Source: RYN-230 sp963834515
GTDB taxonomy: Bacteria > Actinomycetota > Actinomycetes > Streptosporangiales > Streptosporangiaceae
Direction of reading: 5' to 3'
Length of the DNA: 64,000 bases
Assembly (NCBI GenBank): GCA_963834515.1
Contig: CAWICB010000001.1
Span: 496,001-560,000, forward strand
Below are positions 7,707-16,692 of the stretch, piece by piece. The number at the start of each line of letters is the position of its first letter. Positions within the stretch are counted from its first letter, which is position 1. A program made the position numbers and the translations under genes. Under the pieces are notes generated by a model. It saw only the letters and a program-made list of their open reading frames with translations. It did no database searches and was not told the origin of the DNA.

Positions 7707-8525
7707 TCAGAGGGTGGTCGCCTGGGCGGGGCTGGTCGCCTGGGCGGGGCTGGTCGCCTGGGCCGGGCTGGTCGCCTGGGCGGGGCTGGTCGCCTGGGCC
7801 GGGCTGGTCGCCTGGGCCGGGCTGGTCGCCTGGGCCGGGCTGGTCGCCTGGGCCGGGCTGGTCGCCTGGGCCGGGCTGAACTCGATGACGTGGTGCTTCT
7901 CGACGCCGCGGAACATCGCGTCCCGGTCGGCCACCTGCTCGGCCACGCTGTCGGCCGGCAGTTCGCCGGTGGCCGCGACCAGCGCGCCGATCAGGGGCGC
8001 GGCGATGCCCATCCCGATGGCCAGCCGTTCCTCGGCGCCCTCGGTGGACATCCGGTCGTAGGCCAGTTCACCCAGGTCCCGGACGAACATCCACGGGCTG
8101 CTGCCGCGCTGCTCGGCCAGCCCGACCGCGTCCACGACGACGAACTTGGCCAGCTTGGCCCGCATCGAGCCGGGCAGGAACTTCAGCAGGTACTCGGGGT
8201 CGCGGGCGGAATTGACGACCAGCACACCGGTGCCGTCCGGCGTGCCGCGCAGGAAGTTGACCGCCTTGATGATCGTCTCTTCGACCAGCACGACCCAGTC
8301 CGGGCGGGGGTTCTCGTACACGAACCGGTCCACGATGGGCGAGTCACCGAACCGCGCGTACCGGCGGACCAGGCAGTTGGTCCGGTCCGGGTCGTCCACG
8401 TAGTCGCTGACGTTGTCGGCGTAGTAGCCGAGGGCGCGCGCCGTGGCCGCGATGCACGAGGAGACGTCACGAGCCTCCTTGTCCATGATGATGCCGCGGG
8501 ACCAGACCGTGAGCTCGTGATACAC
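7707..8525 (-). CDS. 2-oxoacid oxidoreductase gamma subunit with a (SPAQAT)9 tail
   Basis: Residues 1 to about 210 match the gamma domain of 2-oxoacid:acceptor oxidoreductases (CIAATARALGYYADNVSDY, DWVVLVEE, GVLVVNSA, KFVVVDAVGLA). The GRGGQG motif usual near the N-terminus is replaced by WSRGIIMDKEA, a notable difference. AGGAAG six bases before GTG 8525 fixes the start; the open frame continues upstream without a ribosome site. The gene is first in the operon. Its last 55 residues are nine copies of the hexapeptide SPAQAT, encoded by a perfect 18-base repeat. Gamma should help form the complex with alpha and beta and has no cofactor of its own in this family. Confidence 0.8.
   Translation of the reverse strand: MYHELTVWSRGIIMDKEARDVSSCIAATARALGYYADNVSDYVDDPDRTNCLVRRYARFGDSPIVDRFVYENPRPDWVVLVEETIIKAVNFLRGTPDGTGVLVVNSARDPEYLLKFLPGSMRAKLAKFVVVDAVGLAEQRGSSPWMFVRDLGELAYDRMSTEGAEERLAIGMGIAAPLIGALVAATGELPADSVAEQVADRDAMFRGVEKHHVIEFSPAQATSPAQATSPAQATSPAQATSPAQATSPAQATSPAQATSPAQATSPAQATTL
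7716..7877. repeat. 18-bp minisatellite, 9 copies, inside the gamma-subunit gene
   Basis: The unit ggtcgcctgggcggggct is repeated nine times head to tail, varying only at one position (cggg or ccgg). Because 18 is a multiple of three, gain or loss of units only lengthens or shortens the SPAQAT tail and never breaks the gene. It has no spacers, so it is not a CRISPR array. Confidence 0.95.
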
Positions 8526-8540
8526 GTGGCACTTCCTAAC

Positions 8541-8569
8541 ATTGTATACCGTCGTCAGGATACTGACAT
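8541..8569 (-). promoter_or_regulatory. Candidate promoter and GntR operator of the oxalate operon
   Basis: On the minus strand ATGTCA and TACAAT are separated by 17 bases and would start a transcript about ten bases before the gamma GTG codon. TTGTATAC (8542-8549), a GntR-like half palindrome centred on GTATAC, covers the -10 element. A second palindrome, GTCAG-GATA-CTGAC (8554-8567), fills the spacer. A repressor bound at either would block polymerase. The linked GntR/FCD protein is the natural candidate. Confidence 0.45.
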
Positions 8570-8700
8570 CGTCCGACTTGGCCGCTGGCCCGTCAAGGGG
8601 GCAGCGGTGGCCGATTCGGCTGAGTTGTGCTCTAGCGATCAGTGCGGTGCATTTGTGGTCACCGATGACCACTTTCTCACCGCGCTGATGAGGTCTCCAG

Positions 8701-8723
8701 GGGCCGAAGCTGCGGTTCGGCCC
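8701..8723. other. Hairpin in the 8526-8867 divergent intergenic region
   Basis: GGGCCGAA and TTCGGCCC form a perfect eight-base stem with a seven-base loop between the divergent oxalate operon and the plus-strand membrane-protein gene. It has no T-tract. It may be a transcription attenuator or a protein site. The rest of the gap, apart from the promoter at 8.55 kb, shows nothing clear. Confidence 0.3.
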
Positions 8724-8867
8724 GGATCTTCCCTACCGGCTGGTCACCTCCGGTGCCGCCGTCCGTTGGTGAGCACGCCAGATCCGGTGGTGGCCGCCGC
8801 GCCGATGCCCCATGATGGGGTGACTTCCCGGTCTGACAAGATCGCGCCAGCGCCAGGATGGGGGACT

Positions 8868-11727
8868 ATGAGCGACGGAAGCTCGCGCGAGCCGCAATAC
8901 CCGCGGCGGTCGCGTGCTTACCCCGCTTATCCCGATGCGCCGCCCGCGCCGGACCCGGCCGCCGGCCAGTACCTCGCCGCGTCGGCCGCCGGCCCCCGCC
9001 CGGGCAGCCGGATGGCGGCGCGCCAGGCCCGCCGGTACCCACCCGTCCCGGCCGGGGACAGCGGCCAGCCGGCCCGGGCCAGGACGACGCCCTGGCCCGC
9101 GGCTACGCGTGGGCGCCGCCCGAGGACGAGCGCGGGCACCGGGTGGGCGCCCGGCGCAAGCCGCCCGGTGCTCCCCCCGAAACCCGAGACCTTTATCCCG
9201 AACGCGCAGGCCGTCGTGCTCACCCCGGCCCGCCCGCGGACCCACCGGGCCGAACCGCCAGCCCGGGCGGCGGCCACCGCGGCGGCCAGGGATACCCGGG
9301 CTCCGGGGACGGCCCGGCAGAACCGGGACCGAGCGGGACCGGCTACCCGGCGCCCGGGGCCGGCCGCGCGGACCCGCGCCGCCGGCCCGCCGCCCCCGGA
9401 GCGAACGGGACGGGGTACCCAGCCCCGGGGGCCGGCGGCTCCGCGGCTGGCCGGGATGCCGTGGGCTATGCACCGGGCAGCCAGGGTTACCCGGAGGCGG
9501 GGCGGCGCGGGGCAGTGGCCCCAGGCGGTCAGGGTTTCCCGGAGACGGCGCAGCGCGGGACGGTGGCCCCTGGGCCAGCCGGGCTCGGTTACCCGGCGGG
9601 TCCGTCGGCTGGGCGGCCAGCCGCCGTGCCACCAGGGCGGGATTACCGGCCGAACGGCTCGCCGGGCGCGGCCGCCGCGCCGCGCCGGTCCGCTCCGGCC
9701 CAACCGGCTGACCGGGACGCCCCGGGGCGGGCCGGCACGGCCGTGCCGTCGGGACGCGCGGTGGTGGCCGATCCGGCCGGGCCCGGGCCGGACTCAGCTG
9801 GCCCGGATGGGCCGGGACGGCGGGGCCGGGTCATTCCCGGCACCCTGGAGCGGGAGCCAGCAGAACCCGGGCGGACCAGGCACGGCCGATCCGGCCGGCG
9901 CGGGGCCGACCGGGATGCTGAGGACTGGGCAGCGGGCCGGGCTGAAGCCCCGAACCGCGAGCCGGGCCTGCTGCCCGACGACGGCGGACGGCCGGCGCCG
10001 GGCCGGGCCACGGAACCGGACGCGCCTGGCGGGGGCCGGGGCCGGGCCGGGGGCGCGGGTTGTTCGGCCGGCGCGGCGCCAAGCGGGGCGAAGAGCCGGA
10101 CGCCACGCTCGACGGCGAGCCCGGGCCGGCGCGTGGCCGGGACCGGGATGCCGGGCGTAGCGCCGGCCCAGACCCGGCCAGGGCCAGGGACCAGGATGCT
10201 GGACGTGGCGCGAGCCCGGAGCGCGGGCCGGGCCGGGATGCCCGGCCTGGCGGCGGCCCAGGCCTGGCCGGGGGCCGGGACCAGGCGCGCCGGCCCGGGC
10301 GGGACGACGACCCGGGCCGGCCCGGGCCGGGCCGGTACGCGGCGCCGGCTAACCGGCCGGGCCGCGGCCGCTACCCCGACGATCAGGTGCCCGGGCCGGA
10401 CGCGTATCGCGGAACCAGGTCCCCAGCCGGCCCGGACCGGGGCGCCCCGCCACGGCTGGGCCGGGCGCCGGAGGTTCTGCCCCCGGGCGCAGTCACCGGG
10501 CCGAACGGTGCGGGGCCAGGGCCCCGCGGGCCGCAGCCGGGCGATCCGGGCCCGGGCGGCCTGCGCGGCCGCCGGCACCGGCCGGCCACGGAGCCCGCGC
10601 AGGATGGGCCCGCCGCGCCGTGGCCGGCCAGGCCGGCCGATGCGCTCGGCCAGGCTGGGGCGGCTGGGCCCGGTCCCGCGCAGCCGGCCCGCACGACTCT
10701 CGCGCGGCCGGCCGGCTTCGGTTCCGCGCAGCCGGCCGGTATCGGTCCCGCGCAGCCGGCCCGCACGGGCCCCGCGCAGCCGGCCGGTATCGGTTCCGCG
10801 CAGCCGGCCCGCACGGGCCCCGCGCAGCCGGCCGGTATCGGTCCCGCGCAGCCGGCCCACTCCGGTCCCCGGCTCCGCTACAAGACCACGGTCGAGATGA
10901 AACCGTCCGCTCGCAGCGCCGCTGGTCGGCGGCCGGGCGCCAGGCCGGACCAGGCCCCGGGCGGCGCCATCCGCACGATCGAGCCCGCCCGCGCGCAACT
11001 GGCGGTGGATGACCCGCCCGGTTACTGGGCCGACAGCGGGCCCCAGGCGGCGCTGGACACCGGCGAGCGTACCGCCCGCCCGGCCGCCCGGGCCAGCACT
11101 GAGCCCCGGCGGACAGCGGACCGGGCCGCCCGGTCCGCTGGGCCCAGCCGCGCGGGGCGGCGGCCGGGGCGCCGCCGGTCCCGGCGGATGATCATGGTGG
11201 CGGCGGGCCTCGCGGTGGTGCTGGCCGCGGTGGGCGCCGCGGATGTGCTCGGCGCTTTCGGTGGCCGCGGGCCGGCGCACGTCCTCGTCACCCCGGACCA
11301 GATCGGCGCCTACGTCCGGCGCCCGCAACTGGAGAAGCAGGCCAACGCGGCCGCGTTGCAGCGTCAGGTGATCGCCAAGAGCGCGGGCCAGGCCAGCCAC
11401 GTGGTGTCGGCCGTCTACGAGGACAGCACCGGCTCGTCACCGGAGATGATCCTGTTCATCGCCGGGAACCTGTCCGGTGTCTCGGCCAGCGGCTTCATCT
11501 CCAGCTTCACCCAGCAGTCCAAGGGCTCGTTCGTGACCAGCCCCGGCTCGCTAGGCGGTTCCGCGGCGTGCGTCAACGCGCAGGCCAGTGTGCCTGGCAG
11601 CGTCGCGTTGTGCACCTGGGCGGACAACGACACGTTCGGCGTGGTGGCCTCGCTGACCATGAACGCGACCAGGCTGGCCACCGAGATGCGCGCGATGCGG
11701 CCAATGGTGGAGCGGACCGCTAAGTAG
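8868..11727 (+). pseudogene. Long disordered Pro/Gly/Arg-rich single-pass membrane protein, two frameshifts
   Basis: The coding signal starts at ATG 8868 (MSDGSSREPQYPRRSRAYPAY), moves to a second frame near 9.07 kb (QGYPGSGDGPAEP, GYAPGSQGYPEAG), and to the third near 10.05 kb, ending at 11727. Adding one base at each place restores about 953 codons. The first 750 residues are low-complexity and presumably a disordered cytoplasmic region. A basic stretch (GRRPGRRRSRR) then precedes one membrane helix (MVAAGLAVVLAAVGAADVL) and an outer domain of about 170 residues with two cysteines (AACVNAQ, ALCTWAD). The outer domain is the only folded part and resembles small exported actinobacterial domains. 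Its function is unknown. It abuts the next, convergent gene with no gap. Confidence 0.6.
10672..10860. repeat. 24-bp tandem repeat in the disordered region
   Basis: About eight imperfect copies of a 24-base unit built on cccgcgcagccggcc encode an alternating AQPARTGP / AQPAGIGP pattern. The repeats stay in frame in the third part of the host gene. Such GC-rich repeats are prone to slippage and may explain the frameshifts nearby. Confidence 0.8.
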
Positions 11728-13092
11728 TCAGCTCGGGTCCTTGCCGTGCTGCGGCCGCGGCCTGCGCAGCGAGAACCGGGCGATGCCGATCGCGATGGCG
11801 GCCGCGAGCACGGCCAGACCGACGATCTCACCACCCACCAGTCGAGTACTGAATGGGAACGACGCGGCGGCGTCGGTGACCCGGAGGTCACGGGCGTTGG
11901 GCAAAGTAGCGGAGTAAGGGCTCGGGCTGACACTGGGGCCGGGCGAGACGGTGGGGAAGAGGCCGCCCGGTGAGCTTTCCGGGTTGGGCAGCTGGGGGAG
12001 CGTGGTCTGCGGCTCGATGTAGCCCGGGACGGTGGGCAGGATCCCGGCCGGCAGCGTGGCGCCCACGCCGGTGGGGGCGACGGTGCTGGTGGTCGGCGTC
12101 GGCGTGGGCGTCGGCGAGCTGCTCGCGGTCGGCTTGGCCGTGATAGTGACCGCGCCCGACGCGGGCGGCGGGGCGGCCGCGTCGCTGGACTTGGCCGTGG
12201 CGGACAGCACGGCCTGCTTGCCCGCGGCCACGCTGGACGGCACTGGCACCTTGGCCTGCAGTTCGTCCGCGGCGCCCTTGGCGATCCCGCCTACTGTGCA
12301 GGTGCGGCCACTGGCCGAGGGGCAGACGGTGAACTTGGGCGTGGCCGGCTTGCCGCCTGCCTGGGCGCTGATCGTCACGCTGGCCCCGCTGGCCGCTCCG
12401 CCGGCCGGCCAGACCCAGACCGCGTAACTGGCGCTGTCGCCCGGGTGCAGGCTGGACTTGCTGGTGATCGGCTGCACCTCGAGGCAGAGCTGGACCTTGG
12501 GCTTGGTCGGTGTCGGGCTCGGCGTCGGGGTCGGGGTGGGCGACCCGGAGCGGCTCGTGGTGGGCGTGGGAGTCGGCGTGGGGTCCGAGCTCTTGCTGGT
12601 GCTGGGGCTGGCGCTCGGGGTGGCCGACTTGGTGCTGGACGGGGCCGGGTCACCGGTCGCCGTGCTGGACGGGGCCGGGTCGCTGGTCGAGGTGCTGGGC
12701 GACGGGCTGGCCGTTGTGGCCTTGGCGCTCGGGCTGGCCGTAGGAGTGGCCTTGCTGGTCGCGCTGGCCTGTGCGGACGGGGTGGCGCTGCTGGTCGCCT
12801 TGGCCGTGCTGGCCGCCTTGGCTTTGGCCTTGGGCTTGGGCTTGCTGGCCGGCTGGAACGCGGCGTCCAGGTTCAGCACGGCCTGCCCAGTGGGGACCAG
12901 GCGCGCGGCGGCGGCAGTGGCAGGCGGCTGGCCGCACGCGCTGGGCGCGGCGGCGTCACGGGCGGCGGACGTGGTGATCGCGGCGTGGGCCGGGCTGGCC
13001 GCGCCCAGCAGCCCGGCGGCCAGGCCAGACGACACGATGGCTGCGCTGGCCACCGCGCCAAGCGCTGTCGCTGCAGGTCGGGCTGATCTCAT
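11728..13092 (-). CDS. Secreted Ser/Thr/Pro-rich surface protein with C-terminal membrane anchor
   Basis: The protein has 454 residues. An N-terminal signal peptide (AALGAVASAA-type core, cleavage near ASPAHA) leads to a Lys/Ala and then a Ser/Thr/Pro-rich stretch (about 80-210) resembling a wall-spanning stalk. A domain of about 110 residues follows (VQLCLEVQPITSKSSLHPGD, YAVWVWPAGG, CPSASGRTCTVGG), which looks like an Ig-like beta-sandwich. A second PT-rich linker and a C-terminal helix with RRPRP form a stop-transfer anchor. There is no LPxTG motif. It is probably membrane-anchored and displayed outside. Function unknown; its stop lies next to that of the convergent gene. Confidence 0.75.
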   Translation of the reverse strand: MRSARPAATALGAVASAAIVSSGLAAGLLGAASPAHAAITTSAARDAAAPSACGQPPATAAAARLVPTGQAVLNLDAAFQPASKPKPKAKAKAASTAKATSSATPSAQASATSKATPTASPSAKATTASPSPSTSTSDPAPSSTATGDPAPSSTKSATPSASPSTSKSSDPTPTPTPTTSRSGSPTPTPTPSPTPTKPKVQLCLEVQPITSKSSLHPGDSASYAVWVWPAGGAASGASVTISAQAGGKPATPKFTVCPSASGRTCTVGGIAKGAADELQAKVPVPSSVAAGKQAVLSATAKSSDAAAPPPASGAVTITAKPTASSSPTPTPTPTTSTVAPTGVGATLPAGILPTVPGYIEPQTTLPQLPNPESSPGGLFPTVSPGPSVSPSPYSATLPNARDLRVTDAAASFPFSTRLVGGEIVGLAVLAAAIAIGIARFSLRRPRPQHGKDPS

Positions 13093-13263
13093 GGCTGCAC
13101 TCTGTTAGCCATGGTCATCGTCGTCAGGACCTCGCCTGTCGTATTGCCCGATCGCGTGCGCGTGCGCGATCACCATTCCCTGCTGTCCGCGTTCGACACC
13201 TACGTCTGACGCACCGGGCGGCAAACCGGTTCCCCGGTAGGAGTTGCGGACAGGAATATAGGT

Positions 13264-14187
13264 ATGTCGGCTGCTGATCCGCGCGACGTGCTGACCCGGC
13301 CCGCCCCGCCGCCGGATCAGGTGCTGCGCTACGGGCCGGGACCAGAACAGGTGGCTGACCTGCGGTTTCCGCCCGGGTGGGGGGCTGTGCGAGACGGGGT
13401 CCGGGGGGCGCGTGACGGGCGCCAGGCGCCGGTGCTGGTGCTGCTGCTGCATGGCGGGTTCTGGCGGGCGGCTTTCAGCCGGGCCCATCTGGGGCCGCTG
13501 AGTGCCGCGCTGGCGGCGGAACGTTTCGTGGTGTGCACTCCGGAGTTCCGCCGGACGGGCGGGTCGTCAAGCGGCGGGTGGCCGGGCACGTTCGACGACG
13601 TCGCGGCGGCGGTGGACATGCTGCCTGGGCTGGTGCGCTCGGCTGTGGAGGACGCTGGTGACGGGTGGCCAGATCACCGGAGGCCGGGCGCTGGAGCGGG
13701 GTGGCGGGTGGTGCTGGCCGGGCACTCGGCCGGTGGGCACCTGGCGTTGTGGGCGGCCGGGCGGCACCGGCTCGATCCGGGCAGCCCGTGGTATGTGGCT
13801 GGTGGGGCTGATGACACTGGCGTGGCCGGGGTGGTGGCGCTGGCACCGGTCAGTGAGCTGGCCGTGTGCTACCAGCTAGGGCTGGATGGGGATGCGGCCG
13901 GGGATCTGATGGGCGGTGGGCCCGGCCGGTGGCCGGAGCGGTATGCGGCCGCCGATCCGGCCGGGCTGGTTCCGCTGGGGGTGCCGGTGCAGGTCGTGCA
14001 CGGCACGGCGGACAACCGGGTGCCGTTCGCGATGAGCCGTGAGTTCGCGGAGCGGGCCCGGGCGGCGGGCGATGCGGTGCAGCTGGATGTGCTGCCCGGT
14101 GGCGGTCACTTCGACGTGATCGACCCTTTGTCGCGGGCGTGGCCAGCCGTGCTGGGCGCGTTCCGCGCGGTGGGGGAGCGTGGCTGA
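13264..14187 (+). CDS. Alpha/beta hydrolase, kynurenine formamidase / carboxylesterase-like
   Basis: The 307-residue protein has the features of a serine hydrolase: oxyanion motif HGGFWR, nucleophile elbow GHSAGG, an acidic residue in VHGTADNRVP and the final His in GGGHFDVIDP. HGGxW plus GHSAGGHLA is typical of the kynurenine formamidase and HSL-like esterase group, but no kynurenine genes are nearby, so the substrate is open. There is no signal peptide. The gene stands alone and is followed by a strong terminator. Confidence 0.82.
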   Translation: MSAADPRDVLTRPAPPPDQVLRYGPGPEQVADLRFPPGWGAVRDGVRGARDGRQAPVLVLLLHGGFWRAAFSRAHLGPLSAALAAERFVVCTPEFRRTGGSSSGGWPGTFDDVAAAVDMLPGLVRSAVEDAGDGWPDHRRPGAGAGWRVVLAGHSAGGHLALWAAGRHRLDPGSPWYVAGGADDTGVAGVVALAPVSELAVCYQLGLDGDAAGDLMGGGPGRWPERYAAADPAGLVPLGVPVQVVHGTADNRVPFAMSREFAERARAAGDAVQLDVLPGGGHFDVIDPLSRAWPAVLGAFRAVGERG

Positions 14188-14206
14188 GCATCCCGGCAGG
14201 CAAGCG

Positions 14207-14249
14207 CCAGGCCCGTCCCAGACGCCCGGGGCGTTCGGGACGGGCCTGG
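14207..14249. terminator. Bidirectional hairpin between convergent genes
   Basis: Arms of 13 bases (ccaggcccgtccc / gggacgggcctgg) pair perfectly, and the loop itself holds a further six-base stem. It begins 20 bases after the hydrolase stop and lies 45 bases from the stop of the convergent kelch gene, so it can serve both. Confidence 0.85.
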
Positions 14250-14293
14250 CCACTAGCTGCGTCGTTCGCGCGGAACGACCGCTCAGCTGGCCG

Positions 14294-16054
14294 TCAGGAG
14301 ACGGTCACCACCGAAGGCGGTGAGGCGATTCCGTTGGCCACCACGACCAGCGTGCTCTTACCCGCCGGCGTGCCCGGCGGGAGGGTGAACCTGGTCGAGG
14401 AACTGGTGCCGGGGGCGACCGATACCGAGGTCCAGCCGCTGGTCCGGGCGTAGGTCACCACGCCGGTAGCGTTGTTGGTGATCCGTACCAGGGGGAAGTT
14501 GGTGTTGTCCTGGACGTCATCACCGTAGGTGGCCCCCGGGTCCAGACCGGCGAGCTGCTTGCCGGACAGGGAGTAGCTGCCCCCTGGGGCCAGCGCGGTA
14601 GAACTCAGGGATGTGATCGAAGGCTGCCATGACGCCTTGGGCGTCCCGCCGGCCGTATAGACCTCCATCTGGCTGCTGCCGTCGTTGAACAGCACCTGCC
14701 CGTTCGGCAGGGCCAGCATCTTCGTGTAGTACGAGGAGTCGTTCGGCGCGTTGGGCACGTCCGGGATCTGGGTGATCGTGCCCGAGCCCGCGTTGTAGAC
14801 GAAGAAGTGCGTCGGCGTGTTGTACACGCACGCGCTCGCGTCGAACAGCACGTTCCCATCCGGCAGTACCGACCCAGGCCCATCGGTGCTGTCGAACTGC
14901 TCACCGCCGATAGCCGGGATTTCCGGCCCCGCGGTCCACGTGCCCGGTGCCCCGGCCTTGTAGTTGTACAGCGCGGTCTGCGTCGCCGCGTCCGTGGTGC
15001 ACGCGGTGGGCGGCTCTTGCGTGCTCGTGCCGGCCCCGACCACGAACGTATTGCCGCCCGGCATCTCGACCTGCGGCCCAATCTCGACGACCGGGAATGG
15101 GTTGACCGGATTGCCGTTCGTGGCCGTGTTTCCCGCGAACGACCAGATCTCGGTGCGTGGGTTGAAGAGCTGGGTCGCCGCGGGTATCCAGGTATCGACG
15201 GTCAGCAACTGGCCGTTCGGCTCCAGGGTCCAGCCCTCTTCGTCGTTCGGATCGTTCTTGCCTGTGCCCGGGATCACCGTCCACGTCATGGTCTTCGCAT
15301 TGAGCAACGCATCATCGACGGTGAGATCAGGATTATTGATGCAGGTCTGGCACGGCTGCTGGAGCATGAAGGTGCCGTTGGGCAGCACATCGCTGGCCGC
15401 GTCCCCTATGTTCGTCCAGCCACGTGGCGGTGCGACGGAAGCCCAGGTGTTGGTCACCGGGTTGTAGATCGCTCCCCGGTTGGACCACACCGCATTTTCC
15501 CCGATGTATTCGCCGCCTTCGACGATCATGCGCCCGTCGGGCAGGATCGCCGACGCGAAATACAGGGGGGTGTACCCGGCCGGCATCGACGCGATCTTGC
15601 TCCACGTCCCGTCGATGTAGCTGCCGTTCGAGTCCGGCGTGAGCTTGTACCACGCGGTGGTGCCGCCGGTGGTGTTGTTGTCCGGTTCGTCGTGCACGAG
15701 CACGGTTCCGTTGCTCTCCAGCAGCATCGTGCCGGGCGTCCCGAACGGCGGCGGGTTCTTCAGCGGTGTCCAGGGTGACGTCGTGCCGCTGCCGGTCCCG
15801 GTGCTAGTGCCGGCGGTGCTGGTGGCGGTACCGGCGGCCGGGGCGAGATCCGCTTTCTGCCCGGATGGCTTCGCCTTCCCGAGCGGCGGGCGCGGAACAA
15901 TTGGCGGCGGTGTTGACGCGGACGCCGCAGCGGTCGTGGCCTTGGTGAGCGACTGCGCGGACGCCGTCGGCGTGCCGGCAATCACCAGTCCGGCCAGCAC
16001 AGCCGCGCACGAGGCCCCACCGGCGAGTATGGCGGACCGGTGCACTAATGACAT
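14294..16054 (-). CDS. Secreted kelch / galactose-oxidase-like beta-propeller protein
   Basis: The 586-residue protein starts at ATG 16054, set by AGGAGG six bases upstream. A signal peptide (GLVIAGTPTASAQS) leads to an Ala/Thr/Pro-rich linker. Kelch-like blades then run from about residue 115 to 470, with motifs such as ILPDGRMIVEGG, DVLPNGTFML, EPNGQLLTVDTW, EMPGGNTFVVG, SVLPDGNVLFDAS and ALPNGQVLFNDG. The last 100 residues form a beta-sandwich (APGGSYSLSGKQLAGLDPGA, RFTLPPGTPAGKSTLVVVA) like the C-terminal domain of galactose/glyoxal oxidases. I cannot confirm the Cys-Tyr cofactor residues, so an extracellular carbohydrate-binding role is as likely as oxidase activity. Confidence 0.78.
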   Translation of the reverse strand: MSLVHRSAILAGGASCAAVLAGLVIAGTPTASAQSLTKATTAAASASTPPPIVPRPPLGKAKPSGQKADLAPAAGTATSTAGTSTGTGSGTTSPWTPLKNPPPFGTPGTMLLESNGTVLVHDEPDNNTTGGTTAWYKLTPDSNGSYIDGTWSKIASMPAGYTPLYFASAILPDGRMIVEGGEYIGENAVWSNRGAIYNPVTNTWASVAPPRGWTNIGDAASDVLPNGTFMLQQPCQTCINNPDLTVDDALLNAKTMTWTVIPGTGKNDPNDEEGWTLEPNGQLLTVDTWIPAATQLFNPRTEIWSFAGNTATNGNPVNPFPVVEIGPQVEMPGGNTFVVGAGTSTQEPPTACTTDAATQTALYNYKAGAPGTWTAGPEIPAIGGEQFDSTDGPGSVLPDGNVLFDASACVYNTPTHFFVYNAGSGTITQIPDVPNAPNDSSYYTKMLALPNGQVLFNDGSSQMEVYTAGGTPKASWQPSITSLSSTALAPGGSYSLSGKQLAGLDPGATYGDDVQDNTNFPLVRITNNATGVVTYARTSGWTSVSVAPGTSSSTRFTLPPGTPAGKSTLVVVANGIASPPSVVTVS

Positions 16055-16175
16055 CAAACCCCTCCTATGCGTTCGTTTCGGATTACTTTGCGGGGATGCT
16101 TCCGGCGCCACATATGGCACGGCGGAGAACAGGGTTGTGCCGGTGGCGACGGTGGCGGGTCAGCTGCCGTGCGGC

Positions 16176-16304
16176 GGCCAGCTGGCTCGTTGACAAGGCC
16201 AGCTGGCTCGTTATGGGGGCCAGAGGGCTCGTTGAGGGGCCAGCTGGCTCGTTATGGGGGCCAGAGGGCTCGTTGGGAGGCCAGCTGGCTCGTTGGGAGG
16301 GCCA
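16176..16304. repeat. 20-21-bp tandem repeat in the 16055-16692 intergenic region
   Basis: Six units starting at 16176, 16197, 16218, 16238, 16259 and 16279 follow ggccagctggctcgtt plus five variable bases; alternate units have gagg in place of ctgg. No gene is apparent in this 638-base gap. The repeats have no spacers and short units, so CRISPR is excluded. A protein-binding or structural role cannot be judged. Confidence 0.85.
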
Positions 16305-16655
16305 AAGGGACGGGACACGCGCTGGCCCGACTGGTGCCGTTCAAGATGCATTTTCCGCTACCAGACCGGCCTGCCCCGGCGGCGGCCAACAGCTCCGTGA
16401 CGAGTGTGCGAGCCTCCGCCTGTCTGTCCACTTGGTGATGGTCCCATGTCCGGCGGGCCGTTGAGGATGACATGCCCGGAATCGACGCTCAGAAGTGATC
16501 ACCGGGGGCAGGTGGCGGTGGGGCAGGGCCCGGTGGGGCAGGTGGCGGTGTGAGCGTCTCGGGCCGGGAAGCTGGCTCGCCCCCGCTTGCCGATGGCGTG
16601 CTTGGAGGGTGGCGTTGGGGGAGCCCGGGCTGGACAGGAAGCCAGTAGCACGAGC

Positions 16656-16685
16656 TTGACAGGAAACCAAATGGTTTCCTATTGT
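16656..16685 (+). promoter_or_regulatory. Promoter overlapped by an ArsR-type operator
   Basis: TTGACA (16656) and TATTGT (16680) lie 18 bases apart. The spacer is filled by a perfect inverted repeat with nine-base arms, AGGAAACCA-AA-TGGTTTCCT (16661-16680). Transcription would start near 16692, one base before a GTG codon, so the message is probably leaderless. The product of the gene itself has an ArsR DNA-binding domain and likely binds here to repress itself. Confidence 0.65.
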
Positions 16686-16692
16686 GGATGGC

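Noticed and set aside
7716..7877. CRISPR array
   Set aside because: Units are contiguous 18-mers without spacers and lie inside a gene; the same holds for the repeats at 10.7 and 16.2 kb.
5910..10160. Very long plus-strand open frame opposite the oxidoreductase genes
   Set aside because: It is the antisense shadow of high-GC genes with clear family motifs; composition is His/Arg/Val/Gly-rich without domains. Only its part after 8868 is real coding.
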